Shown: positions 1 to 8,191 of the stretch, in pieces
Numbering within the stretch: the first letter of the stretch is position 1
How the letters are laid out: every line of letters begins with the position of its first letter
Origin: Gammaproteobacteria bacterium
GTDB lineage: Bacteria; Pseudomonadota; Gammaproteobacteria; Pseudomonadales; JAUIET01
Direction: 5' to 3'
NCBI GenBank assembly: GCA_030431775.1
Contig: JAUIHW010000040.1
Coordinates: forward strand, 1 to 36,106
DNA: 36,106 nt
The notes under the pieces: model-generated
What the model saw: only the letters and a program-made list of their open reading frames with translations
Database searches by the model: none
Told to the model about the DNA's origin: nothing
Position numbers and translations under genes: made by a program

Positions 1-913
1 GAAACAGCGTACGGTTTGGCAAGCCGGTCAAAGCGTCGAAATAGGCCAGATGCCGAATACGTTCTTCGTGTGTTTTGCTCTCGGTAATATCACGCATCGT
101 GACAATCAGGGATTGCACGGCATCAGACTCATCACGCAAGACAGTAATACTGGTCAGCGAGTGAAATGGATCGCCGGATTTTCGCAGCCCCAGATCTTCG
201 CCCTGTGCATAACCATCCAGCAAGGCCTGCTCCAGCAAGCCGGAATCCGTGGTCAGATCCTGGACTTTCTCATCCGGGTTGCGCAGTGGAAATATACGCC
301 CCATGGGTGACTCACCCAATAACTCACTTTCGGAAAAACCACATATCTGCACCATCGCCGGGTTGACCTGGGCAATCTCCAACTCGCTGTTGATCAGCAT
401 GATGCCGTCACTGCTGTTTTCGAATACTTTGGCCGCCATGCGGTGTTCATTGTCTTTGCGCTGCAGTTCACTAACGTCACGGGCAACAATCACGGCACTG
501 GCCGGCTCACCTGGCTTTGCCTCCACCCTCGAACAACGCGTCTGGTAGCTAACCCAGTGACCGTCGGCATGAAGAAAGCGGATATTCGCTGTCAGGGTGC
601 TATCGCGGCTCAGTTTCTCACTCAAATGCTGCGGGTTATGCAATATTTCAGCGTCATCCGGGTGCACCATCTTTGCCCACTGCTGCGAACGCTGCTCTGC
701 GGTCAGTTTCCAATAGTCCAGCGGCCAGCCAAAGTGGCGGAAAATATCTTGGTTCGAGTACAGCAGGCTGAGATCACGGAGGTCGACCGCAAAAATCAGG
801 TCCGGCGAATTGCCGACAACATTCTGCAGGAAATCGGCGGAAAAGCTTTTAACACTCAACGTCTTAGCGTCGGCGCCATGCCGTGCACCGGGATTGTCGT
901 TATTGTCCACCAC
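1..913 (-). CDS. PAS-PAS-GGDEF signalling protein, 3' part outside window
   Basis: Reading the minus strand from a GTG at 913 gives an uninterrupted frame of about 304 residues to the window edge. Two PAS-like sensor segments are visible, roughly residues 25-140 (with the PAS-typical HPDDAE) and 155-270. They are followed by HLAYFDALTGLPNR, the usual opening of a GGDEF diguanylate cyclase domain; the catalytic GGDEF motif and any EAL domain lie beyond base 1. No membrane segment or signal peptide is seen in this part, so the sensor is probably cytoplasmic. The GTG at 913 was chosen because GGAGA sits 9 bases upstream and an in-frame stop lies at 952-950. A TATACT -10-like hexamer at 957-952 has no convincing -35. 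It is divergent from ettA. The likely role is c-di-GMP turnover in response to an unknown signal. Confidence 0.85.
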   Translation of the reverse strand, partial: MVDNNDNPGARHGADAKTLSVKSFSADFLQNVVGNSPDLIFAVDLRDLSLLYSNQDIFRHFGWPLDYWKLTAEQRSQQWAKMVHPDDAEILHNPQHLSEKLSRDSTLTANIRFLHADGHWVSYQTRCSRVEAKPGEPASAVIVARDVSELQRKDNEHRMAAKVFENSSDGIMLINSELEIAQVNPAMVQICGFSESELLGESPMGRIFPLRNPDEKVQDLTTDSGLLEQALLDGYAQGEDLGLRKSGDPFHSLTSITVLRDESDAVQSLIVTMRDITESKTHEERIRHLAYFDALTGLPNRTLF

Positions 914-1032
914 TTGGGTCAGTCTCCGATCTGACTGCGCGTTATTTATTCAGTATAGACAGGCTCACCGGTTTGGATGTTGCGCTCATCGGACAATTTG
1001 TTTAATTTGCATCCTTTTTCGCAAGGAAAATT

Positions 1033-2697
1033 GTGGCTCAGTACATTTACACCATGAACCGGGTTGGCAAGATAGTGCCACCCAAAAAGGAGATTCTGAA
1101 AGATATATCGCTATCATTCTTTCCAGGCGCCAAAATTGGTGTGCTGGGGCTCAACGGCGCGGGCAAGTCCACTTTATTGCGCATCATGGCTGGCCTCGAC
1201 TCAGACATCGAGGGTGAAGCCAGGCCCATGCAGGACATTCGAATCGGATATCTGCCGCAAGAGCCGGAGCTGGATGACAGTAAGGACGTGCGCGGCAATG
1301 TGGAAGAAGGGCTGGGCGAGGCAAAGTCAGCGCTGGAGGCGCTGGATAAGGTGTATGCCGCCTACGCGGAACCAGATGCCGATTTCGATGCGCTGGCCGC
1401 CGAGCAGGCGCGCCTGGAAAATATCATTCAGGCCAGTGATGCACACAACCTGGAACACAAGCTTGAAGTGGCCGCTGATGCATTGCGGCTACCGCCCTGG
1501 GACGCCGATGTCAGCAAGCTGTCAGGCGGGGAACGGCGCCGGGTTGCCCTTTGTCGACTGCTGCTGGCCGGGCCAGACATGCTGCTGCTGGACGAGCCAA
1601 CCAACCATCTGGATGCCGAAAGCGTCGCCTGGCTGGAACATTTCCTGGCGGATTTTCCCGGCACCGTAGTGGCCATTACGCACGATCGTTATTTTCTGGA
1701 CAATGCCGCTGGCTGGATTCTTGAACTCGACCGCGGCCGCGGCATTCCTTATGAAGGGAACTACTCGGCCTGGCTGGAAACCAAGGAGCAGCGCCTGGCC
1801 GTGGAAGAAAAACAGCAGGCTGCGCACCAGAAAGCCATTCAGGCCGAACTGGAGTGGGCGCGAGCCAATCCAAAAGGTCGCCAAAGCAAGAGCAAAGCCC
1901 GCCTGGCGCGCTTTGAAGAACTTAACAGCAAAGAATTCCAGCAACGCAACGAAACTCTGGAAATCTACATTCCACCCGGGCCTCGCCTGGGTGACAAGGT
2001 CATCGAGGTCAACAACATCAGCAAGTCCTTTCGCGGCGAGATGCTGATGGATCAGCTGAGCTTCACGGTACCCAGAGGCAGTATCGTCGGAGTGATTGGT
2101 GGCAATGGCGCTGGCAAGTCCACATTGTTCAAAATGATCGCCGGTATGGAACAACCGGATTCCGGTACGATTGAGCTCGGTGAAACCGTAGACCTGGCCT
2201 ATGTCGACCAGAGCCGGGAGAACCTGGACGGCAACAAAACGGTCTGGGATGAACTGTCCGACGGCCACGACGTACTGACCATAGGAAACTACGAAGTGTC
2301 TTCGCGGGCCTACGTTGGCCGCTTCAATTTTCGCGGCAGCGACCAGCAGAAATTCGTCAAAGATCTATCCGGCGGCGAGCGCAACCGCCTGCACCTGGCC
2401 AAGGTACTCAAACAGGGCGCCAACGTCATCCTGCTGGACGAACCCACCAACGATCTTGACGTGGAAACCCTCCGCGCTCTGGAAGAAGCGATTTTGGCCT
2501 TTCCGGGCACCATCATGGTCATATCGCACGACCGCTGGTTCCTCGACCGGACCGCCACTCACATTCTGGCTTTTGAAGGAGACAGCCAGGCAGTGTTCCA
2601 CGAAGGCAATTTCTCAGACTATGAGGAAGACCGCAAAAAACGTACTGGAGATGCCGAGATCGTACCCAAGCGGGTGCGCTACAAGAAGCTGGCATAA
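1033..2697 (+). CDS. ettA: EttA, energy-dependent translational throttle protein (ABC-F ATPase)
   Basis: This is a 554-residue soluble ABC-F protein, almost exactly the family length. Two nucleotide-binding domains are complete: Walker A GLNGAGKST (39-47), signature LSGGE (163-167) and Walker B LLLDEPTNHLD (184-194), then Walker A GGNGAGKST (356-364), LSGGE (445-449) and LLDEPTNDLD (467-476). The basic, helical linker between them (about 240-300, with KGRQSKSKAR) is the P-site tRNA interaction motif of the family. Known role: binding the ribosomal E site and gating entry into elongation according to the ATP/ADP ratio. Start is GTG, with AAGGA five bases upstream, which gives the family N-terminus MAQYIYTM. 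The stop codon lies in the loop of a hairpin shared with convergent radA. Confidence 0.95.
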   Translation: MAQYIYTMNRVGKIVPPKKEILKDISLSFFPGAKIGVLGLNGAGKSTLLRIMAGLDSDIEGEARPMQDIRIGYLPQEPELDDSKDVRGNVEEGLGEAKSALEALDKVYAAYAEPDADFDALAAEQARLENIIQASDAHNLEHKLEVAADALRLPPWDADVSKLSGGERRRVALCRLLLAGPDMLLLDEPTNHLDAESVAWLEHFLADFPGTVVAITHDRYFLDNAAGWILELDRGRGIPYEGNYSAWLETKEQRLAVEEKQQAAHQKAIQAELEWARANPKGRQSKSKARLARFEELNSKEFQQRNETLEIYIPPGPRLGDKVIEVNNISKSFRGEMLMDQLSFTVPRGSIVGVIGGNGAGKSTLFKMIAGMEQPDSGTIELGETVDLAYVDQSRENLDGNKTVWDELSDGHDVLTIGNYEVSSRAYVGRFNFRGSDQQKFVKDLSGGERNRLHLAKVLKQGANVILLDEPTNDLDVETLRALEEAILAFPGTIMVISHDRWFLDRTATHILAFEGDSQAVFHEGNFSDYEEDRKKRTGDAEIVPKRVRYKKLA

Positions 2698-2709
2698 GCC
2701 GGCTTCTTT
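2683..2709. terminator. Bidirectional terminator-like hairpin between ettA and radA
   Basis: AAGAAGCTGGC (2683-2693) pairs with GCCGGCTTCTT (2698-2708) over 11 positions, one a T-G wobble, around an ATAA loop. The outer arms give a short T-rich tail on both strands. The last codons and the TAA of ettA are inside the hairpin. radA reads toward it from the other side, 31 bases away, so it can serve both genes. Confidence 0.6.
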
Positions 2710-2739
2710 ACCAACGGGTGAATTCCTCAATACTCGGCA

Positions 2740-4113
2740 TTACAAGTCATCAAATGCCTGCAAGGCATCCGCCAGTTTGTCGACCGGCGTAACCTGCATG
2801 CTGGCCACGCCGTCGCGGGGTATATTGCCGCGTGGAACGATGGCCCTTTTGAAGCCGTGTTTGGCGGCTTCCTTAAGGCGCTCCTGACCGGACGGTACCG
2901 GGCGAATTTCCCCCCCTAACCCGACCTCACCGAACACCACCAGGTCTTTGGGCAAGCAGCGGTCGCGCAAGCTGCTGACCAGGGCCAGCAGCAAAGCCAG
3001 GTCGGCGCTGGTTTCCAGCACCTTAACGCCACCGACCACATTGACGAACACATCCATGCCGCCAATGTGCAGACCACCATGGCGGTGCAGCACGGCCAGC
3101 AGCAAAGCCAGGCGGTTTTGTTCCAGGCCAACGGCAACCCGGCGCGGATTGGCCAACTGGCTATCGTCGACCAGGGCCTGAATTTCAACCAGCAGCGGCC
3201 GAGTGCCCTCCCAAACCACCATAACCACTGTACCCGGCGTAATCTGCTCGCCACGCGACAGAAAAATCGCCGATGGGTTCTTAACCTCCTTGAGTCCCTG
3301 TTCGGTCATGGCAAATACGCCCAGCTCATTAACCGCACCAAAGCGGTTCTTCTGGCCGCGCAATGTCCGAAAGCGACTGTCGTGATTGCCTTCCAGCAGA
3401 ATTGAGCTGTCAATCATGTGTTCGAGCACTTTAGGGCCGGCCAGACTGCCGTCTTTGGTAACATGCCCAACCAGAAACAGCACGAAACCTCGCTGTTTGG
3501 CCGCTTGAATCAGAAACGCGGCCGATTCGCGAACCTGGGCGACACCACCCGGTGCAGAGCTGACGTCGGGTACGTAGGTGGCCTGAATGGAATCCACCAC
3601 TACCAGGCGCGGCTGATGCTCTTCAATGGCCTGCAAAATACTGTGCACATTGGTTTCGGCCAGCAACTTCAAAGCATCGGTTGGCAGGTGCAGACGCTGC
3701 GCCCGCATGGCGATCTGATGCAGAGACTCTTCGCCGGTGATGTACAGGGCGGGCATACGTTGGGCCAGCTGGCACATTGACTGCAACAGCAAAGTGCTTT
3801 TACCGGCGCCAGGGTGCCCACCAATCAAAATGGCCGAGCCCGGCACGAGGCCACCGCCCAGCACCCGGTCGAATTCCTGCATGCCGGTGGCAATTCGCGG
3901 TTGCTCATCGGCTTTGATATCTCCCAGCCGCTGCACCTGCGAGCGTTCTCCAGCGTAACCGAGCGTTCGCCCGGGTGGCTCAGCGCGATCACTACGCCCT
4001 AAAGAAATTTCACTGACCGTATTCCAGGCCTTGCAGCTGGTACATTGGCCCTGCCACTTCTGAAAATCCTGACCGCATTCGGTACAAACAAATGCTTTGC
4101 GCGATTTCGCCAA
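2740..4113 (-). CDS. radA: RadA, DNA repair and branch-migration ATPase
   Basis: The 457-residue product has an N-terminal C4 zinc finger (Cys 10, 13, 24, 27), a RecA-type core with Walker A GGHPGAGKST (98-107), the RadA-specific KNRFG motif (255-259), and a C-terminal Lon-protease-like domain. It is the expected size (about 460 residues in E. coli). Known role: branch migration of recombination intermediates alongside RecA. I set the start at the TTG at 4113 because GGAGAG lies six bases upstream and the protein then begins MAKSRKAFVC, as in other RadA proteins. Longer in-frame starts (ATG 4143 or 4239) would add residues from the inverted-repeat region. A TACAAT -10-like hexamer lies at 4147-4142 on this strand, with no clear -35. 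Confidence 0.95.
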   Translation of the reverse strand: MAKSRKAFVCTECGQDFQKWQGQCTSCKAWNTVSEISLGRSDRAEPPGRTLGYAGERSQVQRLGDIKADEQPRIATGMQEFDRVLGGGLVPGSAILIGGHPGAGKSTLLLQSMCQLAQRMPALYITGEESLHQIAMRAQRLHLPTDALKLLAETNVHSILQAIEEHQPRLVVVDSIQATYVPDVSSAPGGVAQVRESAAFLIQAAKQRGFVLFLVGHVTKDGSLAGPKVLEHMIDSSILLEGNHDSRFRTLRGQKNRFGAVNELGVFAMTEQGLKEVKNPSAIFLSRGEQITPGTVVMVVWEGTRPLLVEIQALVDDSQLANPRRVAVGLEQNRLALLLAVLHRHGGLHIGGMDVFVNVVGGVKVLETSADLALLLALVSSLRDRCLPKDLVVFGEVGLGGEIRPVPSGQERLKEAAKHGFKRAIVPRGNIPRDGVASMQVTPVDKLADALQAFDDL

Positions 4114-4184
4114 ACCCAGCTCTCCAACTATTGATCGACGCATTGTAGCGCAGCGGTGCAAGGTCATTGCACAAACCGCAAAGC

Positions 4185-4412
4185 GGGTGTTGCTGCCGGC
4201 AAAATGTGGGGGGAGGTATGCAGCGCTGTGCCTATCCATCGCTGCTCGCTGCGCTCCGCCGGGCGCTGCGAAACTCGACCTCGCGCCAAAGGCGCTCGGG
4301 ACTCAGACAGTCCTCGCGCTTTCTCCGGCTCCACTTCGCTCGCAAAAGCGCGATGTGATCGATAGGCACAGCGCTGCATACCTCCCCCCACATTTTGCCG
4401 GCAGCAACACCC
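4185..4412. repeat. Perfect 52-bp inverted repeat around a 124-bp spacer
   Basis: Bases 4185-4236 and 4361-4412 are exact reverse complements (arm begins GGGTGTTGCTGCCGGC and ends GTGCCTATC). The 124-bp spacer is rich in GCTCG/CGCTC words and small palindromes. It fills most of the 382-bp gap between divergent radA and the dnaT-like gene. There is no transposase inside, so it looks like a MITE or other dispersed palindromic element; transcripts from either side crossing both arms would fold into a long hairpin. Confidence 0.85.
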
Positions 4413-4426
4413 AGCGCAATAAGTGC

Positions 4427-4455
4427 TGTACACCGCTGGTGTGGTTTCTTAAAAT
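4427..4455 (+). promoter_or_regulatory. Candidate sigma-70 promoter for the dnaT-like gene
   Basis: TGTACA (4427-4432), a 17-base spacer and TAAAAT (4450-4455) lie just outside the right arm of the inverted repeat and 40 bases before the chosen start. The -10 matches five of six consensus bases and the -35 four of six. Confidence 0.4.
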
Positions 4456-4495
4456 TCCCAGCCGACTTGAGACCGTGCGCATCACGGTAACGACT

Positions 4496-5632
4496 ATGCC
4501 TTCGCTGTTTCCGGAACGTGCCATCTCATTTTCCCCGTCACTGGCCGCCACCATTGGCCTGGAAGAAGCCGTTATGCTGCAAGGACTGCAGGAGGTTGCA
4601 CAGCATGCCGCCTCGCCATTATGTGATGGGGCCCTACAGTGGCAGCACACCGACCATAAGGCACTTGGCCGCCTGTTTCCTTTTTGGGATGCCAATGATA
4701 TCGAGCGAGTTTCAAAATCACTGGTAGACAAAGGTTTACTCTTGCTGAACAGCGCTGCTTACAGCCAGGTCAAGCACTTGTATTTTGCATTGAACGATGG
4801 GGCGCCAAGCACTCACACGGTCAGCTCTGAGCCTCAGCACCAACAAGCCAGCGCGCCAGTGGCCCGGGAGGCGGGCAAAACCGCGATCCAAACCGACTGG
4901 CAGCCCGACCCACATACCCGCCGCCAACTTCAACAGCACGGTGTCTCCAACGAGTTCATTGAGCAACAGCTGCCGGAGTTTGTATTGTATTGGCAGCAGC
5001 GTGGTGAAACCGCCTACGCCTGGGGCAGCAAATTTCTGAAGCATGTCGTGCATGCCTGGCGCCGCCATCAAGCCGATATCAATGCAGCCGACAGTTTGTC
5101 TCGCCAGTGGTCTCCCAGCGAAGATGCCATGGAGATTCTGCTGCGTATCGATATCAGCCGGCAGTTTATCGAAGATACCATTCCTGAATTTGTGCTGTAC
5201 TGGCGCGAGCGCGGCGACGGGGCCGGCACCTGGAACAGCAAATTTATCGCCCATGTTAAAAAGCAGTGGGCTTATTACACCGCCGCGCTTGAAAACAACC
5301 ATCAGCCCAGTCCGCTGCCGGCCAATTGGCAACCCAGTCAGGACGTTTACGACATTCTGGCCATGGCCAATATCGACACCGGGTTTGCGCGCTCTTTACT
5401 CGCGGAGTTCAAACTATTCTGGCTGGATAATGGCCAGGCAGCCACATCCTGGAATACAAAATTCCTGCAGCATGTAAAATACCAGTGGGCGCGCAAGCAT
5501 CAATTTGAATCCACCGCAGGTACGGACTATGCGAACCAGCCAGCAACTCATCGACCAGCTGCAGTCCGGGCTGACAAAAAAGCCAGCGCATTCGAGCGCC
5601 TTACCGACCGCAGCTGGGCCAGCGGTCTCTGA
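4496..5632 (+). CDS. DnaT-like primosomal protein with three tandem DnaT repeats
   Basis: The 378-residue soluble protein has an N-terminal domain (1-100, LAATIGLEEAVML) typical of DnaT-like proteins of pseudomonads and relatives. Three repeats of about 58 residues follow, at about 134-192, 204-260 and 277-334. Each runs W-Q/S-P, a helix, then EFVLYW or EFKLFW, a W-x-S/T-KF motif and a final HV..W. The repeat matches the DnaT C-terminal single-stranded-DNA-binding domain, known to act in primosome assembly with PriA/PriB; E. coli DnaT has one copy. Linkers between repeats are polar. ATG 4496 was chosen because the conserved N-terminus starts there; GTG 4475 is possible. The frame stays open upstream through the inverted repeat, but that part looks noncoding. 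The 3' end overlaps the next gene by 104 bases in another frame. Confidence 0.8.
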   Translation: MPSLFPERAISFSPSLAATIGLEEAVMLQGLQEVAQHAASPLCDGALQWQHTDHKALGRLFPFWDANDIERVSKSLVDKGLLLLNSAAYSQVKHLYFALNDGAPSTHTVSSEPQHQQASAPVAREAGKTAIQTDWQPDPHTRRQLQQHGVSNEFIEQQLPEFVLYWQQRGETAYAWGSKFLKHVVHAWRRHQADINAADSLSRQWSPSEDAMEILLRIDISRQFIEDTIPEFVLYWRERGDGAGTWNSKFIAHVKKQWAYYTAALENNHQPSPLPANWQPSQDVYDILAMANIDTGFARSLLAEFKLFWLDNGQAATSWNTKFLQHVKYQWARKHQFESTAGTDYANQPATHRPAAVRADKKASAFERLTDRSWASGL

Positions 5633-6242
5633 GCCCGAATCCGGCTACGGCAGCCACGAACAGGGCACCGCAAACACCGTTGACCAGATTGACGCCATCA
5701 ATCGCGTCTTTGCCGAATTGGAGCTGGCCTACCACAACCAGTTCCACAAAGCGTTCGCCAGCGAACAAAACGAACAGATGGCTAAGCAGCTGTGGTTCGA
5801 TACTCTGCGGGGTTTTTCAGCCGCGGTCATTCTGGATGCCTGCCGGGCGGCTATTGCCGAGTCGGAGTACCTGCCCAGCCTGCACAAGCTGCATTTCCAC
5901 TGCACTCGCCAAATGGCCCGCTTTGGCTTGCCCGACACTTTGAGCGCCTATCAGGAGGCGTGCAATGCTCCCTCGCCCAAGGCCAATTTTGCCTGGTCGC
6001 ATCCGGCGGTGTATTACGCCGGTGTCGCCAGTGGTTGGCAGATGCTCAGCGGTGAGCCGCAGGCCCGGATGTTGCCTTTGTTTGAACAGCACTACCAACG
6101 CCTTTGCGAGCGTGTTATGCAGGGCGAAACGCTGCCTAACCCGGAGCAGGTGCGTCTGCCCCGGCAATCGGACCGGCCACCCTTATCCGGCGAACAAAAC
6201 CAGCGCCGCCTGGCTGAATTGCGTGCTCAACTGAAACTGTAA
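5529..6242 (+). CDS. Lambda-P-like replication protein (putative DnaB loader)
   Basis: The 237-residue protein resembles the replication protein P family of lambdoid phages, whose founding member delivers DnaB helicase to the origin. The conserved core is about residues 55-175 (VFAELELAYHNQF, W-F-D-TL-GF, then YLPSLHKLHFHC). The first 50 residues are low-complexity and the C-terminus is polar. ATG 5529 follows AGG at 5517-5519. A TTG at 5505 is the alternative, and either start lies inside the dnaT-like gene, so the two are probably translationally coupled. Adjacent to a DnaT-like protein and convergent with dnaB, it most likely works as a chromosomal helicase loader; no DnaC ATPase gene is in the window. 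The family match is from remembered patterns, not a search. Confidence 0.7.
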   Translation: MRTSQQLIDQLQSGLTKKPAHSSALPTAAGPAVSEPESGYGSHEQGTANTVDQIDAINRVFAELELAYHNQFHKAFASEQNEQMAKQLWFDTLRGFSAAVILDACRAAIAESEYLPSLHKLHFHCTRQMARFGLPDTLSAYQEACNAPSPKANFAWSHPAVYYAGVASGWQMLSGEPQARMLPLFEQHYQRLCERVMQGETLPNPEQVRLPRQSDRPPLSGEQNQRRLAELRAQLKL

Positions 6243-6269
6243 ACCCGGCCGTTCCTCAGCCCCTTGCGC

Positions 6270-7655
6270 TTACTCGGTAGGGTCGTAAGCACCAAAGGCC
6301 AGGTTTTCAAAACGCGTGTACTGACCAAGAAACGCCAGCTTGCAAATACCCGTGGGCCCGTTTCTTTGTTTGCCGATAATAATTTCCGCAACCCCTTTCT
6401 CCGGGCTGTCCTCGTTGTAGAACTCGTCTCGGTAAATGAAGGCGATGACGTCGGCATCCTGCTCGATGGCGCCGGATTCCCTGAGGTCAGACAACACCGG
6501 CCGTTTATTGGGGCGCTGCTCCACGCCACGATTCAACTGAGAGAGTGCGATCAGCGGGCACTCAAATTCTTTGGCAATGGCTTTCAGCGAACGGGAAATT
6601 TCAGATATTTCTGCAGTCCGCCCTTCGGTGCCACCGGCCTGCATCAATTGAAGATAATCCACCATGATCAAGCTAATTCGGCCGTGCTCCCGCAACACCC
6701 GGCGCGCCCGGCTGCGGACTTCACTGGGCGACAATGCCGGGGTATCGTCGATCAGCAGTGGCTTGTCCTTGAGCTTGCCAACCGCTGCGCTCAATTTGGG
6801 CCAGTCATCGTCCCTAAGCTCGCCGCTGCGCACGCGCTGCTGCTCTATTTTGCCGAGGGACGACAGCATCCTCATGACCAGGGACTCCGCCGACATCTCC
6901 ATGCTGAACACCAACACTGGCGCTTCTTCGTTCATGGCTGCGTGTTCAACAATATTCATTGCGAAACTCGTTTTCCCCATTGAAGGCCGGCCAGCCACGA
7001 TGATCAGGTCACCCTTTTGCAAACCTGCGGTTTTTTCGTCGAGCTCGCTGAAGCCCGTGGACACTCCGGTGAGTGACCCCTCGGTCTTGAACAACTCATC
7101 AATGCGGTCGAGCGCGCCTTTAAGCAGCGGGTTCACTTCTTGTGGGCCACCGGCTTTGGGACGGCCCTCGGCAATCGCCATAATCTGGCGCTCGGCATCC
7201 TCTAGAATTTCTCCGCTGTTGCGGCCTTCCGGGAAGAAGCTGCTGTCGGCTATGTTATTCGCCGAGCGGATTAGCTGACGCAGAATTGCTCGTTCACGCA
7301 CAATGCTGGCGTAGGCGCGCACATTACCGGCACTGGGCGTGTTATTGGCGAGTTCACCAAGATAGGCCAGGCCGCCAACCTGCTCAAGTTCCTTGAGGTC
7401 AGCCAGAGCGTCGGCAACCGTAATTACATCGAGTGCCTGATCGGCCTCTGCCAGCTTTTCCATGGCCGCAAATATGCTGCGATGGTCACGTCTGTAAAAG
7501 TCTTCCGCACCGACCAGGTCGGCAACTCGCTCCCAGCTCTCGCTCGACAGCAGCAGGCCACCAAGCACTGACTGTTCCGCCTCCACCGAGTGCGGCGGAA
7601 CCTTTAGGTTGCTGACCTCCGCCTCACTGGGCGCAGGGGAGAAAGGTTGTTCCAC
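6270..7655 (-). CDS. dnaB: Replicative DNA helicase DnaB
   Basis: The 461-residue protein has the DnaB N-terminal domain (LKVPPHSVEAEQSVLGGLLL, 18-37) and a RecA-like core with Walker A GRPSMGKTS (222-230), Walker B IMVDYLQLM, and the conserved segment SLKAIAKEFECPLIALSQLN. The length is normal and there is no intein. It forms the ring helicase unwinding the fork on the lagging strand. Start is a GTG (7655) with a weak ribosome-binding site. It lies 46 bases after rplI on the same strand, so it is likely the distal gene of the rpsF operon, as in Pseudomonas. Its 3' end faces the P-like gene across 27 bases with no clear terminator. Confidence 0.95.
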   Translation of the reverse strand: MEQPFSPAPSEAEVSNLKVPPHSVEAEQSVLGGLLLSSESWERVADLVGAEDFYRRDHRSIFAAMEKLAEADQALDVITVADALADLKELEQVGGLAYLGELANNTPSAGNVRAYASIVRERAILRQLIRSANNIADSSFFPEGRNSGEILEDAERQIMAIAEGRPKAGGPQEVNPLLKGALDRIDELFKTEGSLTGVSTGFSELDEKTAGLQKGDLIIVAGRPSMGKTSFAMNIVEHAAMNEEAPVLVFSMEMSAESLVMRMLSSLGKIEQQRVRSGELRDDDWPKLSAAVGKLKDKPLLIDDTPALSPSEVRSRARRVLREHGRISLIMVDYLQLMQAGGTEGRTAEISEISRSLKAIAKEFECPLIALSQLNRGVEQRPNKRPVLSDLRESGAIEQDADVIAFIYRDEFYNEDSPEKGVAEIIIGKQRNGPTGICKLAFLGQYTRFENLAFGAYDPTE

Positions 7656-7701
7656 GCTGGTTGCCGATCAACTGGGTCAAGCCCGTATTCTGGCAGCTTT
7701 T

Positions 7702-8148
7702 TTATTCCGGCACCACGGCTACGACGACAAGCTGGGATACATCGCTGTGTAACTGCAAGCTTATTTCGTACTCGCCCAGCTCTCGAATCACGCCTTCAGG
7801 CATCAGCACTTCGCTTTTGCTGACCTCAACGCCAGCCGCGGTAATTGCTTCAGCAACGTCGCGCGTGCCAATAGAGCCGAACAGTTTTCCTTCTTCACCG
7901 GCATTGGCCGCAATGCTGACACTCACGCTGGCGAGCTTGTCTGCACGGGCTTGTGCCTCGCTCAGACGTTGCTGGGCAGCCGCCTCAAGCTCCGCCCGGC
8001 GTGCTTCAAACACTTCCAGGTTTTCTTTATTGGCCGGTACGGCTTTGCCCTGAGGTAAAAGGAAATTACGGCCAAAACCCGCTTTCACTTTTACTTTTTC
8101 ACCCAGGTCACCCAGGTTACCTACCTTTTCTAACAATATGACTTCCAT
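7702..8148 (-). CDS. rplI: 50S ribosomal protein L9
   Basis: The 148-residue protein starts [13 protein letters not shown] and has the RNA-binding N-terminal domain ([14 protein letters not shown]), the long connecting helix, and the C-terminal domain ([16 protein letters not shown]), all standard for L9. ATG 8148 is preferred over the preceding GTG because GAGG is seven bases upstream and the family begins MEVILL. L9 binds 23S rRNA near the L1 stalk base. It sits between the membrane gene and dnaB in the rpsF operon. Confidence 0.96.
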   Translation of the reverse strand: MEVILLEKVGNLGDLGEKVKVKAGFGRNFLLPQGKAVPANKENLEVFEARRAELEAAAQQRLSEAQARADKLASVSVSIAANAGEEGKLFGSIGTRDVAEAITAAGVEVSKSEVLMPEGVIRELGEYEISLQLHSDVSQLVVVAVVPE

Positions 8149-8191
8149 CACTTTACCTCACAGTCAATGTAGCACCCTGCACACCCCGCGA

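Noticed and set aside
1522-2268. 248-residue minus-strand frame inside ettA
   Set aside because: Shadow of the ABC-F gene; no start site and no family resemblance.
4097-4495. Upstream extension of the dnaT-like frame to a start at 4097 (511 residues)
   Set aside because: The added part overlaps radA and runs through the palindromic repeat with arginine/proline-poor random-looking sequence; the conserved N-terminus begins at 4496.
6264-6983. 239-residue plus-strand frame opposite dnaB
   Set aside because: Shadow of dnaB codons, no ribosome-binding site or domain.
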